64,000 nucleotides of DNA from Polaromonas sp. (GTDB lineage: Bacteria > Pseudomonadota > Gammaproteobacteria > Burkholderiales > Burkholderiaceae_C). Every line of letters starts with the position of its first letter. The stretch's first letter is position 1. The notes below the pieces were generated by a model that worked only from the letters and a program-made list of their open reading frames with translations, was not told the DNA's origin and did no database searches. The position numbers were made by a program, and so were the translations under genes. Location: contig NZ_JAQSDA010000014.1 in the NCBI RefSeq assembly GCF_029945685.1, forward strand, positions 1 to 64,000. Reading direction: 5' to 3'. Positions 59,245-64,000 of this stretch are shown here, piece after piece.

Positions 59245-59625
59245 ATGACTTCCAACGACTCCCTGCAGCGCCTCGCGCAAACCATCGAAAGCCGCAAGCC
59301 GGCCCGCGGCGGCGACCCGCAAACCAGCTACGTGGCGCGTCTGCTGCACCAGGGCCCGGACGCCTTCCTGAAGAAAATCGGTGAAGAGGCCACAGAAACC
59401 GTGATGGCTGCCAAGGACCTGGAGCACGGCGGCGCCACGCCCGAACTCAGCGCGAAGCTGGTGGGTGAAGTTGCCGACCTGTGGTTTCACAGCCTGATCG
59501 CGCTGGCGCACTACGGCCTGTCGCCGGCCGACGTGATTGCCGAGCTGGAGCGCCGCGAAGGCACCAGCGGGATCGAGGAAAAAGCCCTGCGCAAGGCGCA
59601 AGCCCGCGAAGCCGCTGAAAAATGA
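59245..59625 (+). CDS. hisE: Phosphoribosyl-ATP pyrophosphatase
   Basis: 126 residues, all-alpha MazG-like fold. [16 protein letters not shown] and [16 protein letters not shown] acidic pairs ([17 protein letters not shown]) bind Mg. It hydrolyses phosphoribosyl-ATP to the AMP form, the step before HisI. It is the last his gene of the cluster. Confidence 0.96.
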   Translation: MTSNDSLQRLAQTIESRKPARGGDPQTSYVARLLHQGPDAFLKKIGEEATETVMAAKDLEHGGATPELSAKLVGEVADLWFHSLIALAHYGLSPADVIAELERREGTSGIEEKALRKAQAREAAEK

Positions 59626-59647
59626 TACGAAGCAAGAAAGGCTACCC

Positions 59648-60019
59648 ATGAGCGAGACCGACCTGGCTGAATTCGACAGCAAGAACCCGAACGACCGCCT
59701 CGTCATGCATGTGCTGTACGGCCTGCACACGCTGGCCTGGTTCAGCGGCGGCGTTTTTGCGGTCGTTGCGCTGATCGTCAACTACGTGCGGCGTGCCGAG
59801 GAGTCCGACTTGCTGTACATCGACCACCACAACTACATGATCCGGACCTTCTGGTGGACGCTGATGTGGCTGGTCCTGCTGTCGCCGCTGTGGCTGCTGC
59901 TGTTCCTGCCGGGTGCCATCGCCTACGGCATCGTCTGGCTCTGGTACCTGTACCGCTGCATCCGCGGCTGGATGCGCTTCAACAGTCACCGGCCTGCCCG
60001 CAACCTGCCTCTTGTCTGA
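59648..60019 (+). CDS. Small membrane protein, DUF4870-like
   Basis: 123 residues from ATG 59648. Two or three membrane segments: LHTLAWFSGGVFAVVALIVNYV (about 25-46), TFWWTLMWLVLLSPLWLLLFLPGA in two pieces (about 74-97) and AIAYGIVWLWYLYRCIRG. The pattern resembles DUF4870/Tic20-like proteins. Function unknown. It follows hisE by 22 bp and precedes hinT, an order common in related betaproteobacteria, so it is likely in the same transcript. Confidence 0.7.
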   Translation: MSETDLAEFDSKNPNDRLVMHVLYGLHTLAWFSGGVFAVVALIVNYVRRAEESDLLYIDHHNYMIRTFWWTLMWLVLLSPLWLLLFLPGAIAYGIVWLWYLYRCIRGWMRFNSHRPARNLPLV

Positions 60020-60040
60020 CCCCTTGCGCCGCAACCTCCC

Positions 60041-60415
60041 ATGAGCCCGTCCAGCCCCCACGCCCCCGACAACTGCATTTTCTGCAAGATCGCCGCCGGC
60101 CAGATCCCCAGCCGCAAGGTGTACGAAGACGACGAGATTTTCGTTTTTCATGACATCCATCCCTGGGCACCGGTGCATTTCCTGATGATCCCCAGGACCC
60201 ACATGGCGTCGATGGCCGATGTCGGACCCGAACACGCAGGCCTGCTGGGCCGCATGATGGCGCTCGCTCCCCGGCTGGCCCTTGAACAGGGCTGCAAGCC
60301 CTATCCAGAAGGCGGTTTCCGCATGGTGGTCAACACCGGCGCGGAAGGCGGACAGGAAGTGCACCACCTGCACATCCATGTCATGGGCGGCCCGCGGCCC
60401 TGGCTGAAGGGTTGA
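60041..60415 (+). CDS. hinT: HIT-family purine nucleoside phosphoramidase (HinT)
   Basis: 124 residues. The histidine triad HLHIHVMGG is near residues 108-116; CIFCKIAAGQIPSRKVYEDDE at the start is the other family mark. HinT hydrolyses AMP-lysine-type phosphoramidates; its physiological role in bacteria is not settled. Lies between the his genes and tatABC. Confidence 0.94.
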   Translation: MSPSSPHAPDNCIFCKIAAGQIPSRKVYEDDEIFVFHDIHPWAPVHFLMIPRTHMASMADVGPEHAGLLGRMMALAPRLALEQGCKPYPEGGFRMVVNTGAEGGQEVHHLHIHVMGGPRPWLKG

Positions 60416-60581
60416 GACGGCAGGGTAAATGCCCACTTGAGCCGCCCCCGCCGAGCCCCAGCTAAAGCAGTCACGCTGGCAGGGTGGTTTATGCGGGTCA
60501 TTCCCGCCCATTCGTGTGGCAAGGCCATTTAGAATGGACACAATGTTGTGCAAGCTTGCAATTAAAGTTTAGGAGAGAAAC

Positions 60582-60824
60582 ATGGGCTCATTTTCCATTT
60601 GGCACTGGCTGATCGTGTTGTTGATCGTCGTGATGGTGTTCGGTACCAAGAAACTCAAGAACATGGGCAGCGACCTTGGTGGCGCTGTCAAGGGCTTCAA
60701 GGACGGCATGAAAGAAGGCGGGCAGAGCGCCGCCGATGCCAAGGACACCCCGCCCGGCCAAGTCAGCCACGCCCAGACCACCGACAAAGCCACGATCGAC
60801 GTGGAAGCCAAGCAGAAATCCTGA
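60582..60824 (+). CDS. tatA: Twin-arginine translocase subunit TatA
   Basis: 80 residues. One N-terminal membrane helix ([18 protein letters not shown], about 7-24), FGTKKL hinge, amphipathic helix and a polar tail. It forms the protein-conducting part of the Tat system. GGAGAG is the ribosome-binding site. A client in this window is MsrP. Confidence 0.95.
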   Translation: MGSFSIWHWLIVLLIVVMVFGTKKLKNMGSDLGGAVKGFKDGMKEGGQSAADAKDTPPGQVSHAQTTDKATIDVEAKQKS

Positions 60825-60886
60825 TCAGGATGGCTGCCCCCACACTCGCCACCGCATGTGTTGCGTCATGCGGGGCCTGATCTCCA

Positions 60887-61366
60887 ATGATTGATCTCGG
60901 CATCTCGAAAATCGCGCTGATAGGCGCTGTGGCCTTGATCGTGATCGGCCCGGAGAAACTGCCGCGGCTGGCGCGCACGGTGGGCACCCTGCTGGGCAAG
61001 GCGCAGCGTTATGTGGCCGACGTCAAGCAGGAAGTCAACCGCTCGATGGAGCTCGACGAGCTCAAGAAAATGAAGGAAACGATGGAAGGCGCCGCCCGCG
61101 ACGTCGAAAACTCCATTCAGACCAACGCCAGTGATTTCGAGAAATCGTGGGCGGAAACCACCGGCACGGCCGCCAGCGACGAGTTGCCCGGGATGATCAG
61201 TTTCCCCGAGTACAAACACCCGAAAAAAAACTGGCGCCTCAAGCAGGGCGCCACGCCGCAGTGGTACAAGGCCCGTTCGGGTACGCGCACGCGCGCACAG
61301 TCCGGCGCGGCGCGTGTGGCGCGGTTTCGCCCCCGTTCCGGCCCTTCCTCCGGGCGCCATGCCTGA
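60887..61366 (+). CDS. tatB: Twin-arginine translocase subunit TatB
   Basis: 159 residues. N-terminal helix [26 protein letters not shown] with the conserved Glu and GPEKLP hinge, then an amphipathic helix with [20 protein letters not shown]. With TatC it is the receptor for twin-arginine signal peptides. The C-terminal tail is Arg/Ser-rich. A degenerate family B-like patch (GCCCCCACACTCGCC) lies upstream, between tatA and tatB. Confidence 0.94.
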   Translation: MIDLGISKIALIGAVALIVIGPEKLPRLARTVGTLLGKAQRYVADVKQEVNRSMELDELKKMKETMEGAARDVENSIQTNASDFEKSWAETTGTAASDELPGMISFPEYKHPKKNWRLKQGATPQWYKARSGTRTRAQSGAARVARFRPRSGPSSGRHA

Positions 61367-61429
61367 TTTTCCTGATCTTCCTTTTTTCGCGCAATTCCCG
61401 GCGCCACCCCATCAGCGCAAACACCTTCC

Positions 61430-62230
61430 ATGAGCGACCCCAACACCGACAAGCCCGACGAACTCGCGGGCACCGAGCAGCCTTTCGTGCAGCACCTGAT
61501 GGAGCTGCGCGACCGGATGATCAAGGTGGTCATCGCGATTGGCGTCTGTGCGGCCCTGCTGGCGCTGTACCCCGGCCCGGGCGCGCTGTACGACCTGCTC
61601 GCCGCGCCGCTGGTGGCAGCCCTGCCCAAGGGGGCCACGCTGATCGCCACCAACGTGATTTCGCCGTTTGTGGTGCCGATCAAGATTCTTTTCATGGCCG
61701 CCTTCATGATTGCGCTGCCGGTGGTGCTGTACCAGGTCTGGGCCTTCGTGGCGCCCGGCCTGTATTCGCACGAGAAAAAGCTGGTGATGCCGCTGGTCAT
61801 CTCCAGCACCTTGCTGTTTTTTATCGGTGTGGCCTTTTCCTACTATTTTGTGTTCGGCCAGGTCTTCAGCTTCATCCAGAGCTTTGCACCCAAGTCGATC
61901 ACCGCCGCGCCAGATATCGAGGAATACCTCAACTTCGTGCTCGGCATGTTCTTGGCGTTCGGCCTGGCCTTTGAGGTGCCGATTGCGGTGATCCTGCTGG
62001 TGCGCATGGGCGTGCTCACCGTGGCGCAGCTGCGCGAATACCGCGGCTACTTTTGGGTGATCGCCGCCATCGGTACCGCGCTGGTCACGCCGCCCGACGC
62101 CGGCTCGATGATCATCCTGCTGCTGGTGGTCGGCGGGCTGTACGAAGTCGGCATCCTGGCCGCGCAGATGTTCGTCAAGCACACCGTCAAGCCCGGCGCC
62201 GAGAGCGACACCGAGGCTGCCAAGCCCTAA
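61430..62230 (+). CDS. tatC: Twin-arginine translocase subunit TatC
   Basis: 266 residues, six membrane helices. The N-terminal EQPFVQHLMELRDRMIK matches the conserved HLxELRxR signal-peptide site, and SPFVVPIKI, FVAPGLYSHEK and VITPPD-like (ALVTPPDAGSM) are conserved. Core receptor of the Tat system. Repeat A8 follows. Confidence 0.96.
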   Translation: MSDPNTDKPDELAGTEQPFVQHLMELRDRMIKVVIAIGVCAALLALYPGPGALYDLLAAPLVAALPKGATLIATNVISPFVVPIKILFMAAFMIALPVVLYQVWAFVAPGLYSHEKKLVMPLVISSTLLFFIGVAFSYYFVFGQVFSFIQSFAPKSITAAPDIEEYLNFVLGMFLAFGLAFEVPIAVILLVRMGVLTVAQLREYRGYFWVIAAIGTALVTPPDAGSMIILLLVVGGLYEVGILAAQMFVKHTVKPGAESDTEAAKP

Positions 62231-62290
62231 GCAAAAAAAGGCCTGCGGCCCTTGTCTACAGGGCGCAGCCAGCTCTCGAAGTGATAGCGT
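62231..62290 (-). repeat. Family A repeat, copy A8 (diverged)
   Basis: On the minus strand: GCTATCACTTCGAGAGCTGG, CTGCGCCCTG, AAGGGCCGCAGGCC, TTTTTTT. Lies between the convergent tatC and protease genes; the GGCC/T-run end could also act as a terminator. Confidence 0.6.
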
Positions 62291-62300
62291 CGGCAGCGCC

Positions 62301-63455
<1,155 letters not shown>

Positions 63456-63697
63456 GGTGGGTCCAGAAGGAAACGGCCGTGAAGACGGAAAAACCAGAAA
63501 AGCAGAAAACGCGGCTGGGCAGGAAAGCGGGGGCCGGCAGGCAATTGCCAGAAGTTTCGATTTTCTCCCACTTTGCGCGGGCGTGGCCGGCCGCGGAGCC
63601 ATGTCCTGCGCGTCCTGGCTGGAGGGGAGATAATTTGCAGCAACCCTGCGCCCATGCAACCGCTCCGGTTTCGGGCCTCAAACACAAGGAATCCGTC

Positions 63698-64000
63698 ATG
63701 AAAGCTGCCAGTGTCCTCGCCACCATCGGAAACACGCCGCATATCCGGGTCAACCGGCTGTTTGGTGCGGCCTGCCAGACCCACCAGATCTACATCAAAT
63801 CGGAGCGCAGCAACCCCGGCGGCTCCATCAAGGACCGCATCGCGCTGTCCATGGTGGAGGCGGCCGAACAATCGGGCGCGCTCCAGCCCGGGGGCACCAT
63901 CATCGAGCCGACCTCGGGCAACACCGGCGTGGGCCTGGCGATGGTGGCGGCCGTCAAGGGCTACACGCTGGTGCTGGTGATGCCCGACAGCATGAGCATC
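63698..64000 (+). CDS. cysK: Cysteine synthase (CysK family), 5' part
   Basis: First 101 codons of a gene that runs off the window. It makes cysteine from O-acetylserine and sulfide with PLP. Lys45 in NPGGSIKDR is the PLP lysine, and [12 protein letters not shown] (from about 70) is the substrate-binding loop. Start ATG 63698 has CAAGGA eleven bases upstream. CysK is a better fit than CysM because of [12 protein letters not shown] and the overall spacing, but the two overlap in sequence. Confidence 0.9.
   Translation, partial: MKAASVLATIGNTPHIRVNRLFGAACQTHQIYIKSERSNPGGSIKDRIALSMVEAAEQSGALQPGGTIIEPTSGNTGVGLAMVAAVKGYTLVLVMPDSMSI

Noticed and set aside
60833..60886. Eighth family B copy between tatA and tatB
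   Set aside because: Only GCCCCCACACTCGCC and a GC-rich stretch match; the central palindrome is absent, so it was mentioned but not entered.

Overview
The window is 64 kb of dense, GC-rich core chromosome. Gene content, gene order and short repeats point to a betaproteobacterium of the family Comamonadaceae (Polaromonas / Rhodoferax / Variovorax neighbourhood); this is inference, since no rRNA marker is present. I see no tRNA, rRNA, CRISPR array, prophage or complete insertion sequence. The only transposase-like gene is one RAYT (Y1/HUH tyrosine transposase).

Layout. 0.3-5.5 kb: sugar phosphate block with a HexR/RpiR-type regulator, zwf, tal and pgi, then a DUF805 membrane protein. 6.1-8.3 kb: groES-groEL with a CIRCE operator and a sigma-70-like promoter. 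9.1-12.3 kb: metK, and divergently two tandem lipid A acyltransferase genes. 12.3-14.3 kb: an alpha/beta hydrolase and the division GTPase YsxC/YihA. 14.4-18.8 kb: cytochrome c4 and the System II cytochrome c maturation pair ResB-CcsA. 18.9-20.6 kb: MsrP-MsrQ periplasmic methionine sulfoxide repair. 20.7-23.5 kb: an ODP-type metallo-beta-lactamase-fold protein coupled to lysA, an LptM-like lipoprotein and cyaY. 23.6-31.4 kb: PBP1A and, divergently, pilMNOPQ. 31.5-35.8 kb: aroK, aroB, dgt and an MFS permease. 36.1-38.1 kb: an orphan branched-chain-type binding protein and the RAYT. 38.3-44.6 kb: gltB-gltD. 44.9-48.9 kb: mlaF-E-D-A-C-B (outer-membrane lipid asymmetry). 49.0-52.5 kb: an ABC-2 export pair, ibaG and murA. 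52.5-59.6 kb: the whole histidine pathway except hisZ and the HisN-type phosphatase (hisG-D-C-B-H-A-F-I-E). 59.6-62.2 kb: a small membrane protein, hinT and tatABC. 62.3-63.5 kb: a DegS-like protease. The window ends inside a cysteine synthase gene.

No new defence, toxin or biosynthetic system was found; the genes are conserved housekeeping genes. What stands out is how much small repeat DNA sits exactly at gene junctions. Family A is an AT-rich palindromic head (GCTAT...ATAGC or GCTCCTGA...TCAGGAGC) followed by a GCGC...AAGGGC tail, with eight copies. Family B is a GC-rich element of about 70-110 bp with CCCCCAC/GTGGGGG ends, with seven copies. They separate genes inside the his operon and the ABC pair, touch the zwf stop codon, may supply the start of hexR, overlap the hisD start codon, and in one case (the alpha/beta hydrolase) are read through in frame, adding about 35 residues. 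Related scars are a 12-bp direct repeat that converts an apparent murA-hisG ATGA overlap into an 11-codon mini-ORF plus a GTG start, and a relic copy of the metK 3' end beside a long hairpin. A structured gap precedes mlaF.

Genes work together in evident units: glucose-6-phosphate routing under a probable HexR site upstream of zwf and tal; cytochrome c4 next to its haem-attachment machinery; envelope maintenance (LpxL-type acyltransferases, PBP1A, Mla, MurA); type IV pilus assembly and secretin; glutamate synthase for nitrogen assimilation; and histidine synthesis downstream of murA.
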